The notes: generated by a model not told the origin, from the sequence alone. Counted from the first letter of the stretch, positions 50,605-64,000 are shown. The stretch: 64,000 bases of DNA from Pyrocephalus nanus (GCA_038380795.1 CM076270.1:11903001-11967000), one strand, 5' to 3'. Translations and numbers: made by a program.

Positions 50605-53435
50605 GAGTTTGGTATGAAGTAAAAAGCCAACACTGGACATTGTCAGGATGCCTCTTCCTAACAATCCTGGCCAAAAGGTATCCAGTTGCAGCAGATACAG
50701 GTCAACAGTCCAGCATTTCCAACATGCGAAGTTACTTTCCACCCTGAAGTTTTGCCAAAAGGACACTAGAGCCTGAATCCCCACCTAGGAAAAAACCATC
50801 TCAACAGAGATCTAATGAAAGGCTGGTGATATTCCTGTCTACTAAGAAATATCAGATAAATTTGATGCAAAGCAATTAGCAGAGGGGATAGCGGGTAGAA
50901 AAGAGGAAGGCAGAGAAACACACAACCACCCAGGACAAAAAATGTTTACATTTGGTCATAATGTTTGTTCCAGCAAAACAAGCTTTGTGAATTACACGTT
51001 TTGGATTAAAATCCTTAAGAAAGCCTCTGACCCACAGTCTGCTACAGAACACGTTCCTGGTATCTGTGGTGTACAAATCATCCATCAAGACACTAGTCAA
51101 ACACACAACAACGTCACCTCCCCAGTAGCAGAACTCTTGAGTTTCATATCCAAACCCCTTGAAACAGAGGGTCTGAAAAGGGGGTTGGATAATACACTTT
51201 TAATTCCGCTGCTATGAGTGAAGATAGTTAAGATGCCAGAAAACATGCATTTATCTCTTCAACATTTATCTCTCTAACATACTTGGAGATCCTTGTAGTC
51301 AAAGTGTCAGAGACAAGGGCTCAACAAATGAAGAAGGAAGGAGAAGGTATCAAGCTGCCAAATACAATGGCGGGCATATCAAAGAAGCTCATACAGGTGA
51401 AAAGAGCCAAATAGTTGATCTATCTGAACAACTGAACTGCTGTGCCATTTATTTTTAAACACCTTTATTGCTCATGACACTCGTGTCTACTTCTCCTCTC
51501 ACCCACACTGGAGCAGCTGCCCTACTTGTGTGAAGAGGGAACTTGTGAGCTCCAGAGCTCATTAGGGCGGCACCTCACACAAGCAGGCTCTGACTGGGAT
51601 GCCTGTGTGACAAGTCGTTGGGAGAGAGATTGTGGCAAAGCAACAATTAGTGTTCAACAACACCAGAAAAACAATCCTAGATCAGTTCCTCAACCATGGA
51701 CTGTCTGACAGTGACCAGGAGCAGAAACTTCAGGGGAATGTGTGAAAAGGCAAAGTAGCCTAGAGCAATGCCTCCTCTGGCACAAGCTTCCCTAGTGCAT
51801 GGCTTAGAGGTTTCTGCATGCTGATTTGTAAATGTTAGTCACTGACAGACAAATTCTATATGAATTTGCACAACTCCTTTTAAACCCATTTGTATTTTAG
51901 CCTTCACGTGTCATGCGGCAACAAGCTCTGTGCTGCAACTACAGGTCATGGGAAATGCATTTTAGTGACCACCTGCTAAGTTTATTGGTGTCTGTAATTA
52001 TTCTGCAGCATGGCAGACACCAAACATTCATACTATATCACCCTTTTCACTCCACTATCATTCCCATTGGGGGAAAAGGGAGTTTAACACATAGAGAAGA
52101 CTTACAGATTGCAGTAGCAAATGCCACGGGTCAGTTCACTATTTTAAGCTGTTTCCTCCCTAAAGAAGTATCTTAACAGTTTGGGCTGCTCTGTGGCTGC
52201 TTTACAATGAAGAGAAAGATTATATTCCAGCCCAGGCCTGATAATCAGAAAAAAGCCTCTACCAGACAATGACAGGTCTGGGCAGATTGCTTCTGTAAGT
52301 GGTATGAGTATTATCAGTCCAGACAGATCACTGCGTAACAGAGACTGGGGCAAAGAGAAAGGGCACCAGGGCACACATCCCTCCTGGCACTGCTGGCTAA
52401 CAAACTCCGCTCCAGGGGAAAGAACTGACAAACTTTGTCTGGCTTGTGCATTACTAAATTAAAGCTGATATATGAGAGATTAGTAAGAAGAGCTGTGATA
52501 GAAGACTGCTGTCAGAATGAAAGGGAAGATATGGAGCCTTTTTAGCAAAAACCTCTTTTTCTGTCCATGTCACCCTGATGACATGTATCAGTCAGACTAG
52601 AGCTACAACCACCTCAGAGAAGAAGCCTACTGAGACCATCATTGCCTGCAAAGCCAGCTGTCTGATTCTTTCAGGAGAGGAGGAAAGCCCTTGAGGTTAC
52701 TTCTAACTGTACTATCCCAAGACACCAGAAAATGATTAATCCTTGCAACCTGTGGGCTGACACTCCCCAGAGACTGCTTCCATCCTGGATTCCAGGCAGC
52801 CTGATGGCAGCACTGAGTATCAATATCCTCCAAAGTGGGGCCTGACAGCTTTGTAGTTCCCTACACAGTGGCTGGGACTCTGTGCTTTGTGGAGGATAGC
52901 AGATACTCACATTCCTGAGGAGCCATCTGACATGGGTCTGGCTGGGAATCTGTGTGCAGGCTCCTAAGGGTAGACTCTTCTCCTAACTAGAGGGAAATCT
53001 GTGGGCCAAGCAGTGGCTTCCAGGGCACAACTGCAACCCTTTGTTAGCACTTCCCAGCAGCACCACATGGATCTGCACCAAGATCTGTCTTGAAAGGCAG
53101 GATGAAGAGAGAGCAGTACTGCATAGAGATTTTATTTCCATGAGGCCAATAGCATCATGGGTTACTGGAAGCAATTTTTCCATCCAGTACATTTCAGGCC
53201 AATGGCTAGCACTCTCCAAAAGGACAAAGGAGAATAATACTTCACAAGTTCTGCTTTCCAGCCTTCTCTTTCAAGTGTCCTCTAATTCCCAGTACACAGT
53301 AGAGTCCATACTTACTAGAGCTGCATACAAATCTTAACTATCAACTCAGTACTGTCTAGAGACTGATAGAGAAAAGAAAGAACAAACCTGGCCTGTTCGG
53401 AAACAAACTCTCAGTATGGGTTGCATTTCTGGTGT
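46400..53435. other. Intronic sequence without recognised gene
   Basis: Unique sequence with the (TG)n microsatellite at 50551. Two TAATTA cores at 47709-47714 and 47757-47762 sit in a possible regulatory block (about 47620-47800). No exon, RNA gene or retroelement was recognised. Confidence 0.55.
50551..50602. repeat. (TG)n microsatellite
   Basis: This is a 52-base alternating TG run with a single interruption (TGCG near 50560-50562). Length polymorphism between individuals is likely. Long TG runs can adopt Z-DNA. It lies in the MB21D2 intron and is not coding. Confidence 0.95.
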
Positions 53436-53730
53436 TCATAGAATCACTGAATAATTTGGGTTGAAAAAGACCTTGAAGATTACCAAGTACAACGGTTAAC
53501 CTGTCACTGCCAAGTCCATCGCTAACTCATGTTTCTAAATACCACATGTGCACATCTTTTAATTACCTCCAAGGATAGTGACTCAACCACTCCCCTGACC
53601 AATCTATTCCAACACTTGACAAACCCTTCTGCAAAGAAATTTTCCCAATATCCCATCCATATCTCCCCTCATGCAACCTGAGGCCATTTCCTCTTGGGCT
53701 ATCACTTGTTACCTGTGAGAAAAGACCTCC
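53436..53730 (-). mobile_element. CR1 LINE, 5'-truncated 3' end
   Basis: The plus strand carries the reverse complement of a CR1 3' tail. It starts at TCATAGAATCACTGAATAAT, followed by TTGGGTTGAAAAAGACCTTG. Diagnostic CR1 phrases follow: 'tattccaacacttgacaaac', 'ttctgcaaagaaattttccc' and 'ctcttgggctatcactt'. The sense 3' end is therefore at 53436 and the truncated 5' end near 53730. Divergence from the familiar bird consensus looks considerable, so this is an old, dead copy of about 295 bases with no coding capacity. Non-LTR CR1 elements are the dominant repeats of bird genomes. Confidence 0.88.
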
Positions 53731-53782
53731 TTTAGTGGAGAAAATCAAATAACTGCTTTAGTGAAGAAAAATCAAATAATTT
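53731..53782. repeat. Imperfect 26-bp tandem duplication beside the CR1 fragment
   Basis: Two adjacent units of about 26 bases both start TTTAGTG and both contain AGAAAA followed by TCAAATAA (53731-53756 and 53757-53782). They differ at only a few positions. The pair directly abuts the truncated 5' end of the CR1 copy, so it may be insertion-associated or a later slippage duplication. Confidence 0.75.
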
Positions 53783-54224
53783 ATTCAAGCTATCTTGCAG
53801 TGTAAAAACCTCCATAAAGATGACTGGGCAGTAATCTCTGTTAGGTATTGTTATATCCTCCTCTAAATATAGTTGTAAAGTCTGATCCCATCTAGTGTTC
53901 TGATGAGAAAAATTGGCTGTTTTGCATTTTTGTGTTCACACTTACTCCAGATGTGTTCCAAGGACAAGGAGAGTGCCTGAAATTAGCATCTATGATCCAA
54001 TCTTTCTCAAACACTCCTGTAGAGTCTAACAGCCTGAATTCCTGCTCGTTGGGTAGACAGAGTATTGCTTTTTATCTAACCTGTCCTTTGCTCTGCTCTG
54101 TTTTCTATTTGTTAAAACTAAAACTAACCCAGCATAAGAAACACATTACCACTTATTACTGAGAGATCTGACACCCTTTAACCACCTTAATGCATTTATT
54201 ATAAAGGAATTTGCTTTTACCTTA

Positions 54225-54246
54225 TTTCCTTCCTTCCTTCCTCCTT
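54225..54246. repeat. (TTCC)n short microsatellite
   Basis: About five CCTT/TTCC units in pyrimidine-rich sequence in the MB21D2 intron. Confidence 0.85.
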
Positions 54247-57200
54247 GTCCCTGCTTATAGCTTTGCTTTTGAAACTAAGCAAACATACTGCTAGAGTAGC
54301 CATCTGCATATTCAGATCAGCTTGTGGTACTGTCAGGTATTTAATGACAGAGCATCTCTATCCCCAACTTCAGGAGGTTTTCTTGAAGTAACACTCTCCC
54401 ACTCAGCTGCTTACTTCACCCACAGACTAGTACACGCGTGACATTTTTGCGGGCTGTCTCCCATCAGTTACATCCTTGTCTTTGTATTCCTCACCCTTGG
54501 TAAGCTCTTGCATGTACTACACGCTTTTGTGCTGCCATCAAACAATCTTCTCCTGTTTAGAGGCACTTGTTGCCTCTTCTGGAGCTTGGTGATGTAGGAG
54601 TGCTGGGTTTTCCCACCTATTCCTGTTGCTAAGGGTGAATTTGTCTCCAAAGGCTCTTTGCATCACCTCAAGATGCTCCATGCTGTAAGTGAGAGAAAGG
54701 GGATCAAAACACTGAGTGGAAAAACACAGGGTTCTTTCTGGTGATTTTTTTTTTCAGTCCTGCAGTCAGAGGGTCCCTGGGGGGGAGGACAATTGTGCCT
54801 ATTAGGGACACTGTGTTTAACACCTTACCAGTCTCTATTACTTAATATTTTAAGTGATTAATTTTGGAACAAACTCCTATTTAGCTCACAAGATTAAGTC
54901 AGTACCAACCTCTGGTATTGCCTAGTGCTTTACCAGCCTCACTTGCCTTTCTTCTGTCCCTTTTTGGCTAATTCTTTTTCCAGATCCCTGGAGCAGCCTT
55001 GCCCTGATACCTTGTTCAACTTCACAGACCACATTGTTACATTGTGGTGCTGTCTCTTGCCTTCATGTTATGTCACCCACTACAGTTAAGGAAGGTATTT
55101 AGGCAGCTCCTTTAACCCTTTCTCACCTCATTACATATGTTCCTTTGGTTTATATCCAAAAATTAGAGAACCTTGTAACTTTAAATCACATCATCGTGCT
55201 TCAGTGCAACCCACGATAACAAAGTCCCTATTTCTCCTCCACTGTGTGGGTTTGGCAAACTTGCACCTTGCATCACTGCACAAAGCCATCTTTCCTCTCC
55301 CTAGCAGCTGCCTTCTTTTTACCTTTGGTTAAGGCAGAGCCATTCCCACTCTGAAGAAAAATTCCAGCTTTATAGACGTATATCAGCTCCTAGACAGCCA
55401 TTTCTGTGACAGCTACTCACTAGCTAAGGGAGAATGTAACATAATGCACAGGAAACTCTAAGTCCACAAGTGAAAAATGCCCTCCATCAACTTTACTGGT
55501 GCCAGTGTGTACTACAACCATTGATATGACTTAAGACACTTGTAAGGGCATGGGAAAGCTCTTAAGAGACCATCTGCTCCTGCCTTCTGTGACTGAGCTC
55601 ATAGTTGTTGGCCACATTTTATTTGTGTGAGATCAATGTATCACCCCCTCGGCATTTTTTAACATGCTGGTTACTGCACTGCTTTTGTTTCCAGATATCA
55701 TACTTAGAGGGAAACCTAATATTCATGCAGGCACCTGCTGACACACCAGGAGGACTCCAAGGCAGTAGATGTGTGCAATCTGACCTCTTATTTACACCAA
55801 CGTTTGCAGGAAGGACATAAAGCACAACACACCCAGCCAGGAGCAGGGCCACCTAAACCCATTAGAAGGGTCTTGGCTGTGACTAAGCAGCACAATGAGA
55901 TTAGGCAGGAGGAGTGGGGAATGGGGAGGGCCCCGCAGCCCTGTGCTTGCAGCCACAAGATTTTAAGCACTAAACATAACGGGAGCAAAGTGTGGATGGG
56001 AGACAGGGCATGCTTTGAGTCCAGGGGATAGGATAATTGTGGGGTTTTCCTGCAGGGCTCCTGCTTATTTTGCTGCAGCCCTGATCATGGTGGTACACTG
56101 GCAGTGAAGGGCTCATCCAAGAGAGGAGAGTGCAGCATCTGGGTCACTACAGCCGAGGCACATACCCTGAGACAGAGGGAAGAGCATGGCTACCACAGAG
56201 ATTTGCCTCCTCTTTGAAAGGGGCACAAAGGGATTCTGAATCTTCTGGATTTAAATCCTGGCAGAGGTCAGTGCCAGCTTCTTTTCAATATCCCCTAAGA
56301 AGGTCAACATGATAAAAGCTCACCCCTCAGTACTCAAAGTGATTAGCAACCACTCGAACAGCACCAATAGCTTCTCCTCCTCTCCCCTAGTTCTATTACT
56401 AAGCAAGTCTGTGAGTGGGTTCAAAGGAACAGATGTCTTCATTGTGCCTTTCCCCTCCTTTTGCTCACAGGAAGAGGTGGAGCAGAGAGAAATTAATTTC
56501 CTTCAAATAATACTTTTTGCCTACTGTATCCTCCCCACTATTCAATGGTCACAGAGCTAGGGGAGGAACTGAAAACTTCTGATATTTCAGCAACTAAATC
56601 AGAGTGTTTTTACACTTTGAATACACAAAACAGCCTCTTTATCTGAAGAGCACCCACAGTTCCATTCAAAACCCTTGTGGTAAAAGTAAATAAAAACTTG
56701 GTAAATGCATTTTGTTTCATCTTTGCATACACTTGGGCTTGGGTTTTTGGTTACTGGGTGGTTTTTCACCTACCAAGGCACATCTCAGTCTGCAATTTGC
56801 AGCATTTTAGTGCTTAGCACTAAAGCATACATGCAGTTCTGAGTGAAATTCCAGGAGTCACAAAGTACACTATCATTAAAAAGAACTTGGTAGCAACACA
56901 CAAGTGCTATTAACCCAGCCTCTACTGCAAGCTCTTCTGTCAGCATTGCCAAAAAGTGCCAGAGATGCTATTCATGATTAGCTGAGTGTTGCCACTGAAA
57001 CCCTGCAGTATAAGCCCAGTCTGTTTGCCACTTGGTGATGCCTTTTGCTCAGACACAGGCAAAGGTAGAAAAGAATCTTCCTGGAAAAAAGTGCAAGTAC
57101 CTTGGAAAGATTTGCTGACAGAGCCTGCCCTTACTAACCTGAAAAGACATTGAGCCTCCTGCTTTGAAAGCAACAGCCCCTGCACTTTGAGCTGCAAGAA

Positions 57201-59583
57201 ATCTCCAGTGGCTGGAGAGAGAACAGACAACCTTAAGCACAAAAGAAACCAGAGAAGCACAGCTGGGGCCCCAACTGCCTTATTTAATAATTACATAGAA
57301 AGAGACAAGCTAGGGTGTGCTAACACTGGTCCCTCTCCAGGCAGCCGGATCCAGAGGCACAAAGGGAGTACCACCGTTTAAAGGACCACCATCTCCCACG
57401 GAATACCAAGGTTACATAAAACAGTGTGCAGTAGCCTAAGCATACCACACTTGACCTCTTTCAAATTTCCAGGAGCTGTACCAGTGGCATTGCACAGAGA
57501 CTGGTTGCTCTACTCACTGGCACGGGAGATCTGTTTATAGACCACGGCCCAGAACCCTGCAGCAATATGGAGGCATCCTGATTTCTAATAGAAGACAGGT
57601 AAGGTTGCTAAACCATAGAGTGAGCTCCCAGAGGACAGATACTGAGAGTAACTATTGTGCCAAGCTGTGAACTGCTTTCCCATGGGAACAGAATGACAAT
57701 CTCGAGTTTCTCATCTCCGCCCCCTTCTGATTCAGCAGTCTCAGAAAAAAATCCTCAGTTCCTATAGTTAGTTCTCTTTATTAAAGCAGAATGTCATACA
57801 TATTTCAGCAGAAGACTAATGGAGCTGAAGGTTTTCTGGGAACATGGAGAGGAGACAATCCCCATCACCACTTTTAGACATTCCTTTCTTTTGATGCACC
57901 CATGAGTGAGGTGACTAGTACCCCATGTTCTGGCTGCTGGTACCCTGCAATCATTTTGCATAAATGTATTTTCTGGTTGTCATAGACACAACACTATAGA
58001 ATTCACACTCTCCAGTGCGAAGACTTGCTACTTGGTATTCACCATGAATGCCCTCTGTGCAGTAAAACCATGCCTGGTTCAGCAGTTAAGATTAAGACTT
58101 CCCTATTATGGGTTATAAAAGAGCCAGTTTCTGTGTTTTGGGCTGTATTGCCCAGGCCCCACCATCAGCACACTTCCCGTGGACTTCACCCATGTATAAA
58201 CGTTTAACCTGATTTAGGGTTAAAGTTCTCCAATTTGTATCAGCAGTAAGGTCCAAAGAGCTGTGCTGTTAAGACATACTAACTTCTACTGTTGTTAGTT
58301 CAAGATTCTGTATATAATGGTAGAGGCTAGAAAATATTTTTTCTTAAAAGAGTAAAACTAAAAGTAAACATTCCCAAAAGCCCTACATTTACCATCTCTC
58401 CAGGAATTAGGCATTTGGACAAAGTGTCCTTGACCTGACAAAAAGTACAGTTTAGAAGAAGGCTACACAGGAGAAAAGGGGGACAAATAAGTCTCTATAC
58501 ATGTTGTATGCCTTATGACACAGTGCCATGTACATACCATGAATCAGTCAGACAAATTTTTTCATAACTAAACTTGTATATTCGTGTCCAACTACTGCCC
58601 ATTAATTACCCATCCTTTCCCAATAGCCAAATACAATAGTTGTTTATGGATAAAGATATTTTGTTTCAAAATAGCCGAATGCAAAATTTACAACATTGAA
58701 GCAAAGCAACAAGATACTAGTTTGCAAGTAATCCTGCTGGCAGGGGAGATTAGCATTCCTGAATTATTATCATTATATTATTAGAAAGAAAAGAGCTTTG
58801 CTTTTACAGAAAACAATCATTATGTAATTTGGACAGAAAGCGATCACACCTCCAGAAGGATGGAGAAAAAGGAAGGAGGATCTGAGAGAGGATGAAGCTT
58901 GAGGGCAAACCCAACCCTGCCTATGAAACAGAAACAACTGGCGCATTTTCACGGTGGCTGGGCAAGTAAATATGTATCTCCTTGGTCTGTGCAAACAGAT
59001 GCCACCAGGGAAGAGGAAGTTATCTCTGTGTGGCAGAACATGCTTGTGGAGTGACAGCCTGGTGGCTCTGTAAGCTGTAAATATACTTCCAAGTGTTCAC
59101 AGAATTTCACTTCCAAAGCCGACTGTAGTCTGGGTTGGTACTGTACGTGTACCTTATTTAGGGAGTGCTTCTGGCAATTTATAGGTAAGGAAAATAGGGG
59201 TGCTGGGAAAAACAGGTCATTAAAAAAACGACTATTTAACTATAAAATAAAATGCAGCAAAGTGCACTTTGTGGCCACAGTAAGTCCCTTAGGAATCCTG
59301 AGACACTTCCTGACAGATCATTGTTAAGCATAGATTACTTCTTCCTCTCTTAGCTAACAGGATCCAGCCCTTCCCACCACTTAAAATTCAATATTGCAAG
59401 AGACTGCCCACTCCTCTGTACATCGGAAGCAATGGGGGAAGCGAACAAAGCTGCTTTACTTTCTCTAATCTTTCTCCCTTGTGTGCCTGCACCAGATGGT
59501 GCCGAGCTGCAGGTTGGAGAGAGATAATAAACCCAGAGGAAAAAATGGTAATATTAGGTTATAAAACAGCTGACCTTCAAATA

Positions 59584-59591
59584 TGACGTCA
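59584..59591. promoter_or_regulatory. Full palindromic CRE (TGACGTCA)
   Basis: This is an exact CREB/ATF palindrome in the MB21D2 intron. CpG-containing sites of this kind tend to decay, so a full match in intronic DNA is mildly notable. The surroundings (about 59440-59650) are unique sequence with E-box-like CAGCTG and a TTAATTGA core. Activity is unproven. Confidence 0.4.
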
Positions 59592-62500
59592 ACTCCTGTT
59601 TAATTGATGGGACAGGTCCAGGCAGACAGACGCATGCACACTGGGATGTCCATATTCAGCACCTTCCTTTCTAATATGGGAAGAGGCCATACGGCAGTGC
59701 TGTTAAAATGGTCTGCTCAACCTTTACAGGTGTGAGAAAAAGCAGAGAAAAAGTCAGTCTCGTTTTAACTTGAGAGAGGCAGAACCACCTGTGGAAAGCA
59801 TTCTTGCTGAAAGTGGTTTTGCTTAAACCCCTGGTCCAGGATCACCAGTCCCTATTGATGATAGCCTGCCTCTCCCACCACAAGGGGAGTGAAATAACCC
59901 CAGAGTTAGAGAGCACAGAAGATGAAAATTATCAAATACAAGACAGTCTTAAGTTTCTGGCTACTCTGGTTGAGAAGATTGCTTCTAGTTGCCATAATTG
60001 CAAGCACTGCTATGAATAGTGGTTTTAAACACCATAAGGACTCGACTTACCCTGCTTTGGTAAAGAACAAGCTCTGGAAAACTCTGCCACAGCATACTGT
60101 AATTTTTCACAGGCTTTTTTTGTATGCTGATGTTAAACAATTCCCACTAGCCTAGTTTTGGATTACTATTTTCTATGATGTCCAGCCTTAGGTTACAGCA
60201 AAACACACTAAATAGTACTCAGTTGATGAAAAGGAAAGCCCCATGCTAGGTTAGTGTGAGGAAGATGGAGCTGTGTAAAATGCATAGAACTGAGAGTGGG
60301 AAGCCCTGGGTGGCTCTCTGCCTCCCCTGCAAACATATGCAGCACAGAAGGCGGCATCTCCCTCTCCTTGGCAAGGAAGTCATCTCCTGCCCACCTGCCA
60401 CAGCTTTGCGTGTCTTTGCATGTTGATGAAAAGGGCTTTAAGACTAATAATTGATTTGAGAAACATTAAATTCTGGTTTAGTGCTTCTACTACTCTCTAG
60501 GCAAAGGTGACAAACAACAAGTCTGAGCTAGAACAGTGTGCATCTCATGCCATACTGGAGGAAGCAGCCAGCATTGTACAAAGTCACAAGACTTCATGGC
60601 TACATTTTGCCAGCCTCAAGAGAAATCTACGCAGAGGCTCCCAGCAGCAAGGAACAAAGCCACATTGAGTAACAACACTGAACAGTTCAGTATTTATTAG
60701 ACACGTACAAAAATAAAATAGCTTATTGTAAGCAGCTCTGTGCTGAAACACTGAATTTCAGTTTTCTTGCTGTGTCAAAGATACTTCAATAAGAGAGGAA
60801 TAAAGGCAAGGGCAGAGACACTCAACCACTGTGTCCCGGCAGAGAGTCTGCACCCAGACACCAATACAAACATCTCCTGGTCACATCACACTGTACCAGG
60901 TCTGTCTGGCTCTGCTCTCTGCAGCCAGACAGATGCCTGGATGTTGGCCACCAGACAGGTCCCTCACCAAACTAGTTCTTCATTGTCCTATGAACTTGCT
61001 GTTATCCTTCTCAGAAACCAAAGGTTGCTGGCAGGCAAAGTGCCTTCCTAGGAATTCCGAAATTCTGCACAGAGCTTGGAATTGGGGCAGCAGTGATTTA
61101 ACATCTACCATTAAAAGCAGTTTAAAATTTTATGGTCAGATCATAATAAATCCTATCCAGACATTTGCAGCTTGCAAGCCAGGTTGTAAGCAGAGCAGAA
61201 ATAGATTTGTTGCAAGATGACCAGGAACAATTTTAAGTGTATTTTACAGAGAACAGAAGCCCTGAATTGCCTCAAACCACAGCTTTGTCCAGCACCTAGA
61301 TGAGAAAACACAGGGTCAGGAAAGGCGGTGCTCAAGCAACCAAGCCTGTTAAAAGAGCTTAAAAGGGACCAAGAAATGAGGAATGAAGCAGAACAAGACT
61401 GAACCATAGTGCAAAACTGGATCCCTGTCTTCCTTGGAGCACAACAGAATAACAACAATCTCAAAAATAACCTTATATTTTCCTCCAGAATCACACTGGG
61501 TTCTCATTGGGGTCCAGGTTGTTTCTTGCATTTGGCATCTCAAATAACTTAAATCACTGCCTAGTTATCAAGTGTGGCACTGAATCCCTGCATGTGTAGG
61601 AACTCTGTGCTGAGTATGGATGAGGCTCCAAGATGCACTGTTGGGATCTTTCAGAGACGCTTGTCACGTGGTTGTTCTGCCATGCCGAGGACACAAATTG
61701 CTTTGCCTTCATCTCCTTTGCTGCTTTTCAAAGCAAATAGGAGGACTTTCAACTATCCACCAGAATCAGAGCCAGGGATTAACTAAGGAGTGTATTCCTT
61801 TACCCCAGTTACCATATCTGCTGAAAAACAAACCCACAGACTCAAGTTGCCTTGTTGTGCGAGACACACACACAGCAAAGACACACAGTTTACAGTGCTG
61901 TGGATAAAGCCAAGCAGGTGCTGGGGCCTGTATGACCAACTTCCTGTCTTCCTCCCATATGGGGCAAAAGCAGACCTCCCACATCCTCCAACAGGAACAA
62001 TTTAAGTAGTTGGAGGCTAAAGATGGGGTTGATTCAGCATGGAGGGAACATCAAAAGAGAGAAGTTTGCATCAGTGATGCCAGCTCCATCTGCCCACAGG
62101 CTTTCTCCTCTTACCTCCTCAGATCAATTGCCCCTGTAATTTGGAGCAATGTAACACTAACTACAGTCTCTTCACTATTCCGGTCACTAAAGTTGTAATG
62201 CATTAAAAACAAAGGGATTGGTAGAGGAGATGGTAAAGGGAGAGGGGCGTGTGTCCCAGTGCTGTGTCAGGGAAAGGGAAGAGGCCTCTCTCCAGTTCTT
62301 TGATGTTGACTCCTGCTGTTCTAAACCTTACCCAGGAAAATAAATCTTTAGTTAAAGAATGCTGCGGACAACTACAATGGGGCTTTATCGTGGCAGTACC
62401 AACCCCATGTCAGCTTCTAAGGCTCCTAGTTGAACAGAGGGTGAGTAGCACCAACACTGTGCTGAAGTCCACATTCCTAAAATTCCCCAGCGCATGCAGG

Positions 62501-64000
62501 GGTGCTCAGAGAAGACAGCTTAGGGGTTATTAGCTCAGAGTTCAGGTTCAGTTTGTGCCAAGAGACAGAGCTCAGGGCATTGATACAGCCCCTTGTCCCC
62601 CCTGGACATTCATTTGAAGATCTTCAAGCATTCTCAGCGTAGCACTCTCAGTGTCCTCTTGCTACCCACTATTGCACAAAACAGTTTTTGCCTGTGTTCC
62701 TCCACTCCTTACAGCCTGAGTACGTGCTGTAAGTCTCTGGGGCCGGAGATCCACACTGCAGCAGCCTCCTGGGAGGTCTCATGAGAACAGCAGCAATCAG
62801 CTTCCACTCTACCCCCTGATAACCATTACATCAGCATGAGGCAGGAGGAGAGTGTTAATGCAGCAGGAATCAACAAGCCTGCTTGTTTCTAATTCCAAAG
62901 CGAAGACAAAGGTGGGGTTTGTTCAGCTAGGGAGAACAGCCATTCCTTGCAAGGAAGGCAGAAAAAATTGTGGTCAGATTTGATTTTGGTTTGGACTGAG
63001 TACGTTGAAACAGGGTGAGCATAGGAGTATTTTATGAAGAAAAGTTAAAAATTTGAAATGCAGAACAAAAATATTTCTAAGTGCTCTACGCCTGTCCAGT
63101 AACACTGCTCCTCTAGAGAAAAAGGGGACTGGAAGGAGGGGATAAAAGAGTGAGAAAAAAATCCAATGCTTCAAGCTTTTATTATCCTAATTTTAGAACA
63201 GAGCGGAGTCACTAAAACTTTCTGAGTTTTAGACCAGAAGAGAAATGGAAACAAACATTCAATTTATGGGTATATCTTAGAAAAAATATGGCCCACTAAC
63301 ACTAAAAAAGCAGAGCTGAAAGATAGCAGGAAAGTCTGGACATAGAGCAACAAAATATGAGACGGAAAGCATGTCCCTAAATTCCACATATAAAATCTGG
63401 AGAAAAAACCCTGAAGGTAGGGATTTATTTCCTATTATTTTGCAGAAGCTCTCTCATGAATCCCTTTGCTAGTTAAATAACACTTTTTTTTTAAGTTATT
63501 CATTTGCAGTGTTTAATAGGAATATTCTCAGACTGAGCTGCATTTGCCAGCTACAGTGCTAATAATAAACTGTTAAAATGTATTGCTCTTTCAGCTCACC
63601 AGCTCCCTTAAAATATCTTGTGGCAGAAGCCAATGTGCTGTTTGACCAGGAAATTAGTTGTCTTGGAGACATCTTCACATACTACAGCAGTTCAGTCAGT
63701 CACTTTGAGCGACACCATCCAGCAATCTGCACATTACCTTCAAACACAGAATGAGGATATCAAAGCCACTGAAAGAGAAATCATCACCTGCAAGAAACAT
63801 GCTGTTTTTCTCCTATGCACTGTTAGCTGAAGGGAGAGCTGTAGCAAGATGAGAGTTTTGATCTCAAAATGTTCTGCTACCTCCCTGCATAATTAGGTCA
63901 TTAAGAGGTTAATGGTGTTCCTGTTCATACAATCATTTATGGGAAAATTATAATCTATGTTGTTCTTGCAGAATCAGTTTCAGGTCAGACCTGCAGGCAC

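Larger units (their letters stand above)
22156..64000 (-). other. MB21D2: MB21D2 intron 1, 3' part
   Basis: No open frame in this stretch resembles the N-terminal ~71 residues expected for MB21D2 exon 1, which would give a frame long enough to notice. The first exon and promoter should therefore lie past the right edge, making the intron longer than 41.8 kb here. Mammalian MB21D2 also has two coding exons separated by a very long intron (recall). The stretch is AT-rich and repeat-poor. It holds microsatellites, one CR1 tail and several motif clusters listed separately. A nested gene or lncRNA cannot be excluded from sequence alone. Confidence 0.8.
53783..64000. other. Intronic sequence without recognised gene
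   Basis: Unique sequence with short frames only. It holds the (TTCC)n run at 54225 and the CRE at 59584. MB21D2 exon 1 was looked for on the minus strand in this block and not found, so it should lie to the right of the window. Confidence 0.55.

Noticed and set aside
22200..64000. Search for MB21D2 exon 1 on the minus strand
   Set aside because: No frame matches the expected N-terminal segment of about 71 residues, so the exon is placed outside the window.

Overview
This window looks like a stretch of bird chromosome, most likely from a songbird or another passerine. It has long non-coding stretches, few interspersed repeats, one CR1 LINE 3' tail (about 53.4-53.7 kb) and one tRNA-Ile-derived SINE with a CR1-like tail (about 6.0-6.1 kb). 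That SINE matches the architecture of the TguSINE1 family, which is known from passerines. I see no bacterial-style operons, rRNA or tRNA genes, or CRISPR arrays.

The only gene I can identify with confidence is MB21D2 (Mab-21 domain containing 2), on the minus strand. Its large last exon (22155 down to 20891) encodes 420 residues from the first in-frame Met to the stop. A polypyrimidine tract and AG acceptor precede it, and the exon opens with the last two bases of a split codon. By recall of the human protein (491 aa), exon 1 should encode about 71 further N-terminal residues. No such exon is visible here, so it should lie beyond position 64000, and 22156-64000 is then the 3' part of MB21D2 intron 1.

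Layout: 1 to about 20.7 kb is the region downstream of MB21D2. In human the next gene in that direction is FGF12; none of its exons is seen here. It holds an A/C-rich low-complexity tract, a small CpG-rich patch at 5.0-5.4 kb, the SINE, perfect hairpins and a block that resembles a conserved non-coding element near 16 kb. From 20.7 to 22.2 kb is the short proximal 3' UTR, with an early AATAAA, and the coding exon. From 22.2 to 64 kb is intron, with microsatellites, the CR1 tail, a CTCF-like site, a palindromic CRE, homeodomain-type palindromes and one small hydrophobic open frame with splice-like ends (46.1-46.3 kb).

No unmistakable new multi-gene system is visible. The leads most worth checking are the two-helix open frame inside the intron, the CTCF/CpG patch at 36.2 kb, the CRE block at 59.6 kb and the SINE as a lineage marker. 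No alignment or database search could be run, so statements on conservation and neighbours are inference.
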